Assembly (NCBI RefSeq): GCF_004570345.1
Contig: NZ_SPQM01000013.1
Span: 1-64,000 of the forward strand
Direction: 5' to 3'
Origin: Blastococcus sp. CT_GayMR20
GTDB taxonomy: Bacteria; Actinomycetota; Actinomycetes; Mycobacteriales; Geodermatophilaceae
DNA: 64,000 bases
Made by a program: the position numbers and the translations under genes. A model generated the notes under the pieces. It was not told the origin of the DNA. It worked only from the letters and a program-made list of their open reading frames with translations, and searched no databases. Of this stretch, positions 26,629 to 34,341 are shown in pieces. Every line of letters begins with the position of its first letter. The stretch's first letter is position 1.

Positions 26629-28131
26629 TCAGGCGGGTCCGACGAGCCTCGCGACGATCTCGGCGGAGAGGCCGACCAGCGGAAGCCCGCCGCCGGGATG
26701 CGACGAGCCGCCGACGAGGAACAATCCCGGGACGGGGGAGGCGTTCGCCGGGCGGAGGAAGGCCGCGCGGGTGCCGTTGCTGGACGTCCCGTAGATGGAG
26801 CCGCCGACGCTGCCGGTGTCGCGCTCGAGGTCTGCCGGCGTGCGGACGACGCGCCAGCGCACGCGGTCGCGCACGTCCAGGCCGCGCCGGGCCAGCACGT
26901 CGAGGAGGTCCGACGCGTAGCGGTCGGCCAGCCCCGGCGCGTCCCAGTCGACGCCGCCGGCCGGGTCGTGCCGCGGGGCGTTGACCAGCACGAACCACGA
27001 CTCGCTGTCGCCGTCCGGTCGCAGCGCCGGGTCGTCGGGCGCGCTCACGTAGACGGTCGGGTCGGCCACCGGACGGGGCGCGCCGGCGGACGGGCCGGTG
27101 CCGAAGACGGCGTCGAACTCCGCGTCGTAGTCGTCGGGGAACAGCACCGTGTGGTGGGCGAGCCCGGGCGTCCGGCCGCGCAGTGCCAGCAGGAGCACGA
27201 AGCCGGACAGCGAGGGCGTCGCCCGGTCCAGGTCGCGGCGGGCCCGCCGCGTCCGCGGATCACCGGGCAGCAGGTCGGCGTAGAGCGCGGCGGCGTCGAC
27301 CGCCGACACGACCACGTCGGCGGCCACCCGCTCGCCGTCCGCCAGCTCGACCCCGCTCGCCCGGCCGCCCTCGACGAGCACCCGGCGCACCGCGCAGCCG
27401 GTGCGCACGACCGCGCCGCGCTCGACCGCGCGCTCCGTCACGGCGAGTCCGAGCCGGTGCAGCCCGCCGCGCACGTACCAGGAACCGAACGCCTGCTCCA
27501 CGTACGGCACCGTCGCGAGCACCGCCGGCGCCCGCCGTGGATCCGATCCGGAGTAGGTGGCGTAGCGGTCGAGCAGGGCGCGCAGGCGCGGGTCCTGCAG
27601 GTAGGCCGTGCCGAGGCCGCGCAGCGTCTGCCAGGGGGCGATGGCCGCCACGTCCGCCGGACGGCGGGCCAGCCGGGCCAGGGTCGCCGCGCCGTCGAGG
27701 GGGGTTCGGAGGAAAGGTTGCTCGCTGATCCGCCACATCCGGGCCGCCCGCTCCAGCAGGGCGGTCCACTGGGTGCCGGCGCCCGCACCGAGCGTGCCGT
27801 CCAGCGCCGCCGGGATCGCGTCGGGAGTCCCCGGGACGGCGAGCCGCGTGCCGTCGGCGAACCGGTACGCCACAGCGGGGTCCAGTCGCACGAGGTCGAC
27901 GGCTTCCTCCAGCCTTCCGCCGGTGGCCGCGAAGAGGTCGCGGTAGACCTGCGGGAGCGTGACCAGGCTGGGGCCGGTGTCGAAGGCGTGACCGTCCCGG
28001 GCGTACCAGCCGAGCTTCCCGCCCACGTGCTCGGCCTGCTCGAGGACGGTGACCCGGTGACCGGCCGCCGAGAGCCGGGCCGCCGCGGCGAGGCCGCCCA
28101 GTCCGGCGCCGACGACCGCTACCCGTGCCAC
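26629..28131 (-). CDS. CrtI/CrtN-family FAD-dependent carotenoid desaturase-like oxidoreductase
   Basis: 500 residues. The N-terminal FAD-binding motif VGAGLGGLAAAARL is followed by GHAFDTGPSLVTLP, typical of phytoene desaturases. The C-terminal family signature VPGLFLVGGSSHPGGGLPLVGLSAE is complete. Members desaturate phytoene-type substrates or oxidise carotenoid ends. No crtB, crtE or cyclase gene is present here, so the exact reaction is open. The GTG start has a TACCGT box (28138-28143) ending 6 bases upstream, again leaderless in appearance. Confidence 0.87.
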   Translation of the reverse strand: MARVAVVGAGLGGLAAAARLSAAGHRVTVLEQAEHVGGKLGWYARDGHAFDTGPSLVTLPQVYRDLFAATGGRLEEAVDLVRLDPAVAYRFADGTRLAVPGTPDAIPAALDGTLGAGAGTQWTALLERAARMWRISEQPFLRTPLDGAATLARLARRPADVAAIAPWQTLRGLGTAYLQDPRLRALLDRYATYSGSDPRRAPAVLATVPYVEQAFGSWYVRGGLHRLGLAVTERAVERGAVVRTGCAVRRVLVEGGRASGVELADGERVAADVVVSAVDAAALYADLLPGDPRTRRARRDLDRATPSLSGFVLLLALRGRTPGLAHHTVLFPDDYDAEFDAVFGTGPSAGAPRPVADPTVYVSAPDDPALRPDGDSESWFVLVNAPRHDPAGGVDWDAPGLADRYASDLLDVLARRGLDVRDRVRWRVVRTPADLERDTGSVGGSIYGTSSNGTRAAFLRPANASPVPGLFLVGGSSHPGGGLPLVGLSAEIVARLVGPA

Positions 28132-28254
28132 GCCGCCACGGTAACCGGCGGCTGTCGGCCTTCCGGGTGAAGATCGTTTGCCCTGTGATCCGGGTCGGGT
28201 AGGTCCCCGGTGCAGGCCGAAGGGCGTGCCCTTCCTCCCCGACAGGAGGCCGCT

Positions 28255-28662
28255 GTGACCAGCGCTGCTCCGACGACAGGCCGGCGTCGCGCGCTCGCGA
28301 TCGCCGCCGGTGGCGCCGTCGTCCTGCTGACGGGCTGTTCCGCTGCGCAGCAGCCGACGGTCGAGGACGTGGCGACGACGTTCGAGGACCCGGCCGCCGA
28401 TCCCGAGACCCGCTGCGACCTGCTGGCCCCGAAGACGCTCGCGGCGATGGAGAAGGACGGGTCGTGCACGGAGGCGGTCGAGCAGTTGTCGCTCGACGGT
28501 GGCGAGGTGATCGCGGTGGAGATCTGGGGCGGTGAGGCGCAGGTCCGCTTCGACGGGGACACCGTCTTCCTGACCGAGACCAGTGCGGGGTGGCGGGTGG
28601 TCGCGGCGGCCTGCCAGGCCCGGGGCGACGCGCCCTACGACTGCGAGGTGGAGGGGTCATGA
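28255..28662 (+). CDS. Small lipoprotein
   Basis: 135 residues with a twin-arginine-rich start, hydrophobic segment and lipobox LLTGC (cysteine near residue 29). The mature part resembles small actinobacterial secreted proteins of NTF2/DUF4878-like size, with two likely disulfide cysteines near the C-terminus. GTG with a CAGGAGG site 5 bases upstream. First gene of a three-gene coupled operon (each stop overlaps the next ATG). Function unknown; envelope role inferred. Confidence 0.75.
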   Translation: MTSAAPTTGRRRALAIAAGGAVVLLTGCSAAQQPTVEDVATTFEDPAADPETRCDLLAPKTLAAMEKDGSCTEAVEQLSLDGGEVIAVEIWGGEAQVRFDGDTVFLTETSAGWRVVAAACQARGDAPYDCEVEGS

Positions 28663-28751
28663 GAGGCGTCCGCGCCGTGTTCGCCGGCTACCTGGTCGTG
28701 ATCCTGCTCGGCATCGCCTACGTCCTTGCCCTGGGGTTGATGGGCCGATGA
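28659..28751 (+). CDS. 30-residue single-helix membrane mini-protein
   Basis: The frame reads MRGVRAVFAGYLVVILLGIA, then about ten more residues ending GLMGR. It has a basic start and one transmembrane helix. The ATG overlaps the lipoprotein stop (ATGA) and its own stop overlaps the next ATG (ATGA), so the spacing only makes sense if it is translated. GTGGAGGGG lies 5-12 bases upstream as a ribosome site. Too short for usual gene finders. A small subunit or stabiliser for one of its neighbours is possible. Confidence 0.6.
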   Translation: MRGVRAVFAGYLVVILLGIAYVLALGLMGR

Positions 28752-29434
28752 CAGCTCCCCGCTACGGCTTCCTGCGCGCGAACGCCCTGAGCCTGGCGTT
28801 CGGCGCGGCCTTCCTGATCGCACTCGTGGGGCAGGCGCTCTCCGGCGTGGCCGACTACAACGCCCAGCAGATCGCCGAGGGGCTGGAGCCGGTGTCGCTC
28901 GGGGAGTACGTGACCTCGTCCTCCTTCGGCGTCGACGTCATGGAGAACTGGCAGTCGGAGTACCTGCAGTTCTTCCTCTACATCTTCGCCACGGTGTGGC
29001 TGGTCCAGCGCGGCTCGTCGGAGTCGAAGAAGCCGGGCCAGGAGGGCACCGAGTCCGACAAGGAGCAGCGGATCGGCCGCCACGCGACCGAGGACTCGCC
29101 GGAGTGGGCCCGCACCGGAGGCTGGCGGACGGCGCTGTTCTCCCGCTCCCTCGGCCTGCTCATGGGCGCGCTCTTCCTGCTCACCTGGGCGGCCTCGTCC
29201 GTGGCCGGCTGGGCCGCCTTCAACAGCGAGCAGCTCGGTCAGCGGCAGGACGCCGTGGGCTATCTCGGCTACCTCGGGGAGGCCGACTTCTGGAACCGGT
29301 CCTTCCAGAACTGGCAGTCGGAGATGCTGGCGGTCGGCTCGATGGCCGTCTTCTCCGTCTACCTGCGTCAGCGGGGTTCGCCGGAGTCCAAGCCGGTCGG
29401 GGTGGCCCACGCCGACACCGGCCAGACCGGATAG
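28748..29434 (+). CDS. DUF6766-family membrane protein
   Basis: 228 residues with three or four transmembrane helices (LSLAFGAAFLIALVGQALSG, FFLYIFATVWLVQRG and a pair after residue 130). The internal duplication is striking: VMENWQSEYLQFFLY in the first half and FQNWQSEMLAVGSMAVFSVYLRQRG in the second, each followed by GS(S/P)ESK. The family is widespread in soil bacteria and uncharacterised. Last gene of the operon; a stop-anchored repeat fills the space to the convergent phosphatase gene. Confidence 0.85.
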   Translation: MTAPRYGFLRANALSLAFGAAFLIALVGQALSGVADYNAQQIAEGLEPVSLGEYVTSSSFGVDVMENWQSEYLQFFLYIFATVWLVQRGSSESKKPGQEGTESDKEQRIGRHATEDSPEWARTGGWRTALFSRSLGLLMGALFLLTWAASSVAGWAAFNSEQLGQRQDAVGYLGYLGEADFWNRSFQNWQSEMLAVGSMAVFSVYLRQRGSPESKPVGVAHADTGQTG

Positions 29435-29493
29435 GCCCCCGTGCAGGGGCCCGCCGCGAGCCTGCGAGTGGTGGGCGGCAAGGGGATCCTCTG
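29435..29493 (-). repeat. Stop-anchored hairpin repeat, copy 1
   Basis: Read on the minus strand it begins CAGAGGATCCCC immediately after the phosphatase stop and ends CACGGGGGCC. It spans exactly the interval between the two convergent stop codons. It shares the internal tract ACTCGCAGGCTCGCGGCG (with small changes) and flanking C- and G-runs with copies 2 and 3. It probably acts as a bidirectional terminator. Confidence 0.8.
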
Positions 29494-31158
29494 TCAACAG
29501 CGGAGCGCCAGCACCGCGAGGTCGTCGGCTCCGTGCCGTGAACCGCGCAGATGGGACGCGACCGCGTCGTGCACGGCCGCGACGGCCCCGCCCGCGGTCA
29601 GGCAGTCGGGACCACCCACGACCCGCAGCAGCGCGTCCTCCCCGAACTGCGCGCCGGTGTCGTCTCGGGCCTCGGTGACGCCGTCGGTGTAGAGGACGAG
29701 GGTCGAGCCGGCCGACAGCTCGACGCGCAGGTCCCCGGAGCGGGCGCCGGCGTCGATGCCGAGGGGCTGCCCTGGCGTGCCGACCTCGGTCACGCTTCCG
29801 TCGGCGCAGCGCAGCAGGGGCAGCGGGTGCCCGGCCACGCTGACCCGGGCGTGCACCCCGGCGGCGTGCGGCTCGATGACCAGGCAGCAGGCCGTGACGA
29901 AGCGCAGCGGCCCTCCCGTCTGCTGCTCGTGCAGCAGCGCGGTGTTGACCGCGGCAAGGACGTCGGCCGGACCGGCGCCGGTGAGTGCGCAGGCGCGGGC
30001 GGTGTGCCGCGTGAGCGAGGTGATCGCGGCGGCCTCCGCGCCGGTTCCGCAGACGTCGGCGATCAGCACCATCCACCGGTCTCCGGGCAGCGGCAGGACG
30101 TCGTAGGTGTCACCGCCGACGAAGACGCCGTCGGCCCCCGCGCGGTACCGGGCGGCCAGCTGCACGCCGGGGATGTCGGGCAGGTGCGCCGGCAACAGGC
30201 TCCGCTGCAGGGTGTCGGCCAGCTCCCGCAGCTGGGACTCGGCGCGCAACCGGGCGAGGAACTGGCCGATCTGGCGGCCGGCACTGGCGAGGACGCCGAG
30301 CAGTTCGGGCGGCACCGAGCGCGCCTCGCGGGAGTAGAGCTCGCAGACGCCGAGCAGGGTGTTCCCGCGCAGGATGGGGAACGCGACCGCCGTGCGCAGC
30401 CCGTCGCCCCGGGCGGCTGCGCGGCGGAGGAAGCGCCCGTCCCGCCACAGGTCCTCGACGACGACCGGCTCGTGGGTCTTCCAGACGAGACCGGGAAGTC
30501 CTTCGCCCCGGACGAACGTACGGATCCGCGTGTCCTCCTGCAGGGCCGGGACGGTGCGGCCCGGCGACGTCCAGGTGCTGGTGTGCCCGAGCCGGCCCCC
30601 GCAGGCTTCCGGCTCCCAGAGGGTGGCCGCGTCCCAGTCCAGTTCCGCGCACAGCGTGGGGAGCAGCCGCTCGAAGGCGACGTCGGCGTCGGGGGCATCG
30701 GTCAGTGCCGTCGTGACACGGAGGGTGGCGTTCAGGTGGCGGGCCACGTCGAGTTGACGCTCCAGCCGGACCGAGGTGCTGACGTCGCGCAGGACGCCGA
30801 CCATCGCGCCGCCGACGACCGTGCCGTTCCCGTCGCCCGGGTCGTCGAGCCGGGAGAGCGTGATCTCGACCGTCACCTCGGACCCGTCGGTGTGCAGCAC
30901 CGGGATCTGGCTCGTCCGGGGGCCCGACAGCTCGGACCTCTCGCCGAGGATCCGGGCGAACCCCGCGGCGTAGGCGTCGCGCAGCCGCTCGGGGAGGAGC
31001 ACGGTCAGCGGGCGTCCCCGCATCTCGGCGGGTTCCTGCCCGAGCAGGGAGCGCAGCGCCGGGTTGGCGTAGATGATGCGGCCGTCCCGGTCCACGACCA
31101 CGACGACGTCCGGAAGCGCTTCCAGGAGTGCGGGAGCGGCGACCAGTGAGGTGGGCAC
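29494..31158 (-). CDS. PAS-GAF-PP2C (SpoIIE/RsbU-type) serine phosphatase
   Basis: 554 residues: PAS domain (about 8-135, VVVVDRDGRIIYANPALRSLLG), GAF domain (about 150-310) and a C-terminal PP2C-SpoIIE domain (about 340-554) with metal motifs IADVCGTGAEAA and LVLYTDGVTEARDD. The usual GGDFYD reads GGDTYD, a mild deviation. Such proteins dephosphorylate anti-anti-sigma factors or control the general stress response. No partner sigma or kinase is adjacent. The start was moved to the GTG at 31158, which has a GGAGGGAG site 9 bases upstream; the frame itself runs to 31251. Confidence 0.88.
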   Translation of the reverse strand: MPTSLVAAPALLEALPDVVVVVDRDGRIIYANPALRSLLGQEPAEMRGRPLTVLLPERLRDAYAAGFARILGERSELSGPRTSQIPVLHTDGSEVTVEITLSRLDDPGDGNGTVVGGAMVGVLRDVSTSVRLERQLDVARHLNATLRVTTALTDAPDADVAFERLLPTLCAELDWDAATLWEPEACGGRLGHTSTWTSPGRTVPALQEDTRIRTFVRGEGLPGLVWKTHEPVVVEDLWRDGRFLRRAAARGDGLRTAVAFPILRGNTLLGVCELYSREARSVPPELLGVLASAGRQIGQFLARLRAESQLRELADTLQRSLLPAHLPDIPGVQLAARYRAGADGVFVGGDTYDVLPLPGDRWMVLIADVCGTGAEAAAITSLTRHTARACALTGAGPADVLAAVNTALLHEQQTGGPLRFVTACCLVIEPHAAGVHARVSVAGHPLPLLRCADGSVTEVGTPGQPLGIDAGARSGDLRVELSAGSTLVLYTDGVTEARDDTGAQFGEDALLRVVGGPDCLTAGGAVAAVHDAVASHLRGSRHGADDLAVLALRC

Positions 31159-31236
31159 AGGCGTCGTCTCCCTCCGTCGACCGTACTGCCGAAGCCAACG
31201 ATCCCATACGGAGCGTGTCTTCCAGAGCACTGATTG

Positions 31237-31264
31237 TCGACATGTCGCCACGATGACACGTCGA
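31237..31264. promoter_or_regulatory. Inverted repeat upstream of pxpA
   Basis: TCGACATGTC (31237-31246) and GACACGTCGA (31255-31264) are inverted repeats with one mismatch and an 8-bp spacer, ending 33 bp before pxpA and lying between divergent genes. The size fits a dimeric regulator; identity unknown. Confidence 0.5.
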
Positions 31265-31297
31265 TCCGGGTGATCACGGCGGTGTCAGACTGCGCCG

Positions 31298-32074
31298 GTG
31301 AGCACATCGCCTGAGCGCAGGATGGATCTCAACGCCGACCTCGGCGAGGGCTTCGGCGTCTGGCGCCTGACCGACGACGACGCCCTGATCGACGTCGTGA
31401 CCAGCGCGAACGTCGCGTGCGGATTCCACGCCGGGGACCCCGCCACGATGCGCCGCGTCTGTGCCCGGGCCGCCGCGCGCGGAGTGACCGTGGGCGCGCA
31501 GGTGTCCTACCGGGACCTGGCCGGCTTCGGTCGCCGGTTCCTCGACGTCGACCCGGCCGAGCTCACCGACGACGTCCTGTACCAGCTCGCCGCCCTGGAC
31601 GGCATGGCCCGCGTCGCCGGCACCCGGGTGTCCTACGTGAAGCCGCACGGCGCGCTCTACAACGCCGTGGTCGCGCACGAAGGGCACGCCCAGGCGGTCG
31701 TCGACGCCGTCCTCGCCTACGACCGCCGGCTGCCGGTGCTCGGCCTGCCCGGGTCTGCGTTGCTGCGCGAGGCCGAGGCGGCGGGGATGCGCCCGGTGGC
31801 GGAGGGGTTCGCCGACCGTGGCTACACCGCGGCCGGGACGCTGGTGCCGCGCAACCGGCCGGGTGCCCTCGTGGACGACCCGGCCGAGATCGCCGAGCGG
31901 TCGGTGCGGATGGCCGCGGACGGCATCGTGGTCGCGGTGGACGGCACCCGCTTGCTGATGCCGGTCCAGTCCGTCTGCGTGCACGGGGACACCCCCGGTG
32001 CGGTGGACATCGCCCGGGCGGTGCGGACGGCGCTCGCCGACGCCGGACTCGCCCTGCGGCCCTTCGCCGGCTGA
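31298..32074 (+). CDS. pxpA: 5-oxoprolinase subunit A (LamB/YcsF family)
   Basis: ATP-dependent 5-oxoprolinase subunit that, with PxpB and PxpC, opens 5-oxoproline to glutamate. The start MDLNADLGEGFGVW, SANVACGFHAGDP and SYVKPHGALYN are diagnostic. The GTG at 31298 gives 258 residues; the ATG at 31322 would match the family N-terminus more tightly. Unusually, pxpBC is not directly downstream: a reverse-strand GAF-ANTAR gene intervenes. Confidence 0.93.
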   Translation: MSTSPERRMDLNADLGEGFGVWRLTDDDALIDVVTSANVACGFHAGDPATMRRVCARAAARGVTVGAQVSYRDLAGFGRRFLDVDPAELTDDVLYQLAALDGMARVAGTRVSYVKPHGALYNAVVAHEGHAQAVVDAVLAYDRRLPVLGLPGSALLREAEAAGMRPVAEGFADRGYTAAGTLVPRNRPGALVDDPAEIAERSVRMAADGIVVAVDGTRLLMPVQSVCVHGDTPGAVDIARAVRTALADAGLALRPFAG

Positions 32075-32078
32075 CGGC

Positions 32079-32819
32079 TCAGTCGGCGGAGTCCGGGGCG
32101 CCCGTGAGGTCCGCGGCGCGCAGCCGGCCGGACAGCAGGTCCGCGGCCACGTCGTCCACCGACTGGCCGGACCCGTAGGCGCGCGACCGCAGCAGGGCGA
32201 GGGCGGCGGGTGCGCCGATCTCGAGGTCCACGCCCAGCTTGCCCATCGCCTCCCAGACCGCCGCCCGCCGCAGCGGTGCGGGACCGTGCAGCCAGTCCGG
32301 GCCGTCCGCGGCCGACCACGACGACCAGACCGCGGCGTCGCTCAGCGCCGAGGTCACCAGCTCGCCCACGGCGAGGGCCTCGAAGACGTCGAGCTCGGGC
32401 ACGTCGTCGGCGCGCTCGAAGAACAGGTCGAGCGCGCCGAAACCGGTGAGCGCCGGCTGCAGCGGCAGGGCGACGACGGCGCGGTACCTCGTGGCCCCGA
32501 AGAGGAGGTCGCTGAACACCGGCCACCGGCGCCGCAGGTCCTCCTCGACGGCGAAGACGGGCTGACGGGTGTCGGCGGCTGCCATGCACGGGCCGGCGCC
32601 CACGGTGAACTGCAGCCGCTCGGCGATCTCGGCCTCGACCGAGCTGGCCCCGAGGGGGATGCGCTGCTGCGAGGCGTCGAGCAGGCTCAGCCCGGCGCCG
32701 TCCACCCGCAGCATCCGTGCACACGCACGGGAGAGGCGGACGGGCAGCAACTCGGGCCCGGCGAGATCGGGCTCGTGGACGTCGTCGAGCGCGGCCTCGA
32801 AGCGGCCGGCGATGGTCAC
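32079..32819 (-). CDS. GAF-ANTAR domain RNA-binding antiterminator-type regulator
   Basis: The 246-residue protein has an N-terminal GAF domain (ARMLRVDGAGLSLL, VGAGPCMAAADTRQPVFAVEE) and a C-terminal ANTAR-like helical region (AVWEAMGKLGVDLEIGAPAALALLRSRAY, then SVDDVAADLL). ANTAR proteins bind paired hairpins in nascent RNA and block termination. GTG start. It lies between pxpA and pxpBC on the opposite strand, so control of these genes is possible but unsupported by a visible dual-hexaloop hairpin. Confidence 0.85.
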   Translation of the reverse strand: MTIAGRFEAALDDVHEPDLAGPELLPVRLSRACARMLRVDGAGLSLLDASQQRIPLGASSVEAEIAERLQFTVGAGPCMAAADTRQPVFAVEEDLRRRWPVFSDLLFGATRYRAVVALPLQPALTGFGALDLFFERADDVPELDVFEALAVGELVTSALSDAAVWSSWSAADGPDWLHGPAPLRRAAVWEAMGKLGVDLEIGAPAALALLRSRAYGSGQSVDDVAADLLSGRLRAADLTGAPDSAD

Positions 32820-32871
32820 ACCCGATTGTCCGGCCGCGGCCGACGGAATACCTGTCAGGACCGGAGATCAT

Positions 32872-33489
32872 GTGCGGGTGGACCGGGTGCTGCCGTACGG
32901 GGACCGCGCGCTGCTCGTCGAGCTGGACGATCTCGCGGCGGTGGCCGCGGTCCGCGCCGCGCTCGAGCGGTCACCGCTGCCCGGGCAGTGCGACCTGGTC
33001 CCCGCGGCGCGCACGGTCCTCGTCGTCCTCGACCGCCGGCCCACCGATCTCGACCTCGCCGCCCTGCGCCGGCTCTCCCCGCAGGACCCGGGCGACGACG
33101 CAGCCGTCGACCGGGTCGAGCTGACGGTGGTCTTCGACGGGCCGGACCTCGCCGAGGTCGCCGACCTGGTGGGCCGGCCCGTGCCGGACCTCGTCGCCGC
33201 CCTGACCGCGATCGAGTTCACCGTCGCCTTCGGCGGGTTCGCCCCCGGCTTCGGCTACCTGACCGGTCTGCCGCAGGAGCTGCACGTGCCGCGCCGGTCC
33301 ACGCCGCGCACCCGCGTGCCGGCCGGCTCGGTCGGCCTGGCGGGTCCGTTCGCGGGCGCCTATCCGCGTGCGTCGCCCGGCGGCTGGCAGCTCGTCGGCC
33401 GGACCGACGCCGTCCTGTTCGACGTCGACCGCGACCCACCCGCGCTGCTGGTCCCCGGCACCCGGGTGCGGCTCCGGGAGGTGGGCTGA
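32872..33489 (+). CDS. pxpB: 5-oxoprolinase subunit B (KipI-like carboxyltransferase domain)
   Basis: 205 residues. It opens with VLPYGDRALLVELDD, has the central FGGFAPGFGYLTGLP signature with GSVGLAGPFAGAYPRASPGGWQL, and ends at the PxpC start. GTG at 32872 has GGAG 5 bases upstream; GTG at 32878 is an alternative. The stop directly abuts the pxpC GTG. It forms the KipI half of the oxoprolinase complex. Confidence 0.92.
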   Translation: MRVDRVLPYGDRALLVELDDLAAVAAVRAALERSPLPGQCDLVPAARTVLVVLDRRPTDLDLAALRRLSPQDPGDDAAVDRVELTVVFDGPDLAEVADLVGRPVPDLVAALTAIEFTVAFGGFAPGFGYLTGLPQELHVPRRSTPRTRVPAGSVGLAGPFAGAYPRASPGGWQLVGRTDAVLFDVDRDPPALLVPGTRVRLREVG

Positions 33490-34341
33490 GTGCTCACGGT
33501 CCTGGCGAGCGGTCCCCTCGCCACGGTGCAGGACCGCGGCCGCCGCGGCTGGGCCGGGATCGGCGTGACCACGTCCGGCGCGGCCGACCAGGCCTCCGCC
33601 GGCCTGGCCAACCGGCTCGTCGGCAACGACGCCCGGGCCGCCGTCCTCGAGGTGACCGCGGGCGGGCTGCGGGTGCGGGCCGAGCGGACGCTCCTCGTCG
33701 CCGTCACCGGGGCACCCGCCGCCGTGTCGCTCGGCGGCCGCCCCGCCCCGTTCGACGCGCCGCTGACGGTGGGCGCGGGGCAGGTTCTCGAGCTGGGGAC
33801 GCCCCCGGTGGGGCTCCGCTCCTACCTCGCGGTCCGCGGCGGCGTCGACGTCCCGCCGGTGCTCGGTTCCCGCAGCACCGACACGCTCTCGGGGCTCGGC
33901 CCCGCTCCGCTGCGCGCCGGTGACCGGCTGCCGGTCGGCACGCTGGCGGGGGACGAGCCGTCGGTCGACGTGGCGGCGGTCCGCCCGCCGTCCGGACGAC
34001 CCGTGCTCTCCGTGCTGCCCGGCCCCCGGCGGGACTGGCTGCAGCCCGCCGCGTGGGACGTCCTGGTCAGCCGCGACTGGGCCGTCACCGCCGACAGCAA
34101 CCGGGTGGGACTGCGGCTGTCCGGACCCCGGCTGGCGCGCAGCCGGGACGACGAGCTGCCGAGCGAGGGGCTGGTGCCGGGCGCCGTCCAGGTGCCCCCG
34201 GACGGTTCGCCAGTGCTCTTCCTGGCCGACCACCCGGTCACCGGCGGCTATCCGGTGCTGGCCGTCGTGACCTCGGCGGACCTGCCGGCCGCGGCCCAGC
34301 TGCGGCCGGGGGACACGGTGCGGTTCCGCGTCGCGCGCTAG
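33490..34341 (+). CDS. pxpC: 5-oxoprolinase subunit C (KipA/allophanate hydrolase subunit 2 family)
   Basis: 283 residues starting MLTVLASGPLATVQDRGR and including GVTTSGAADQASAGLANRLVGN and LAVRGGVDVPPVLGSRSTDT, all family signatures. It partners PxpB in the complex that uses ATP activation by PxpA to cleave 5-oxoproline. GTG start directly after the pxpB stop. Its stop shares the palindrome CTAG with the stop of the convergent ABC ATPase gene. Confidence 0.93.
   Translation: MLTVLASGPLATVQDRGRRGWAGIGVTTSGAADQASAGLANRLVGNDARAAVLEVTAGGLRVRAERTLLVAVTGAPAAVSLGGRPAPFDAPLTVGAGQVLELGTPPVGLRSYLAVRGGVDVPPVLGSRSTDTLSGLGPAPLRAGDRLPVGTLAGDEPSVDVAAVRPPSGRPVLSVLPGPRRDWLQPAAWDVLVSRDWAVTADSNRVGLRLSGPRLARSRDDELPSEGLVPGAVQVPPDGSPVLFLADHPVTGGYPVLAVVTSADLPAAAQLRPGDTVRFRVAR

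Noticed and set aside
32569..32871. N-terminal extension of pxpB
   Set aside because: The extended frame is antisense to the GAF-ANTAR gene, and family N-termini begin near VLPYGDRALL.
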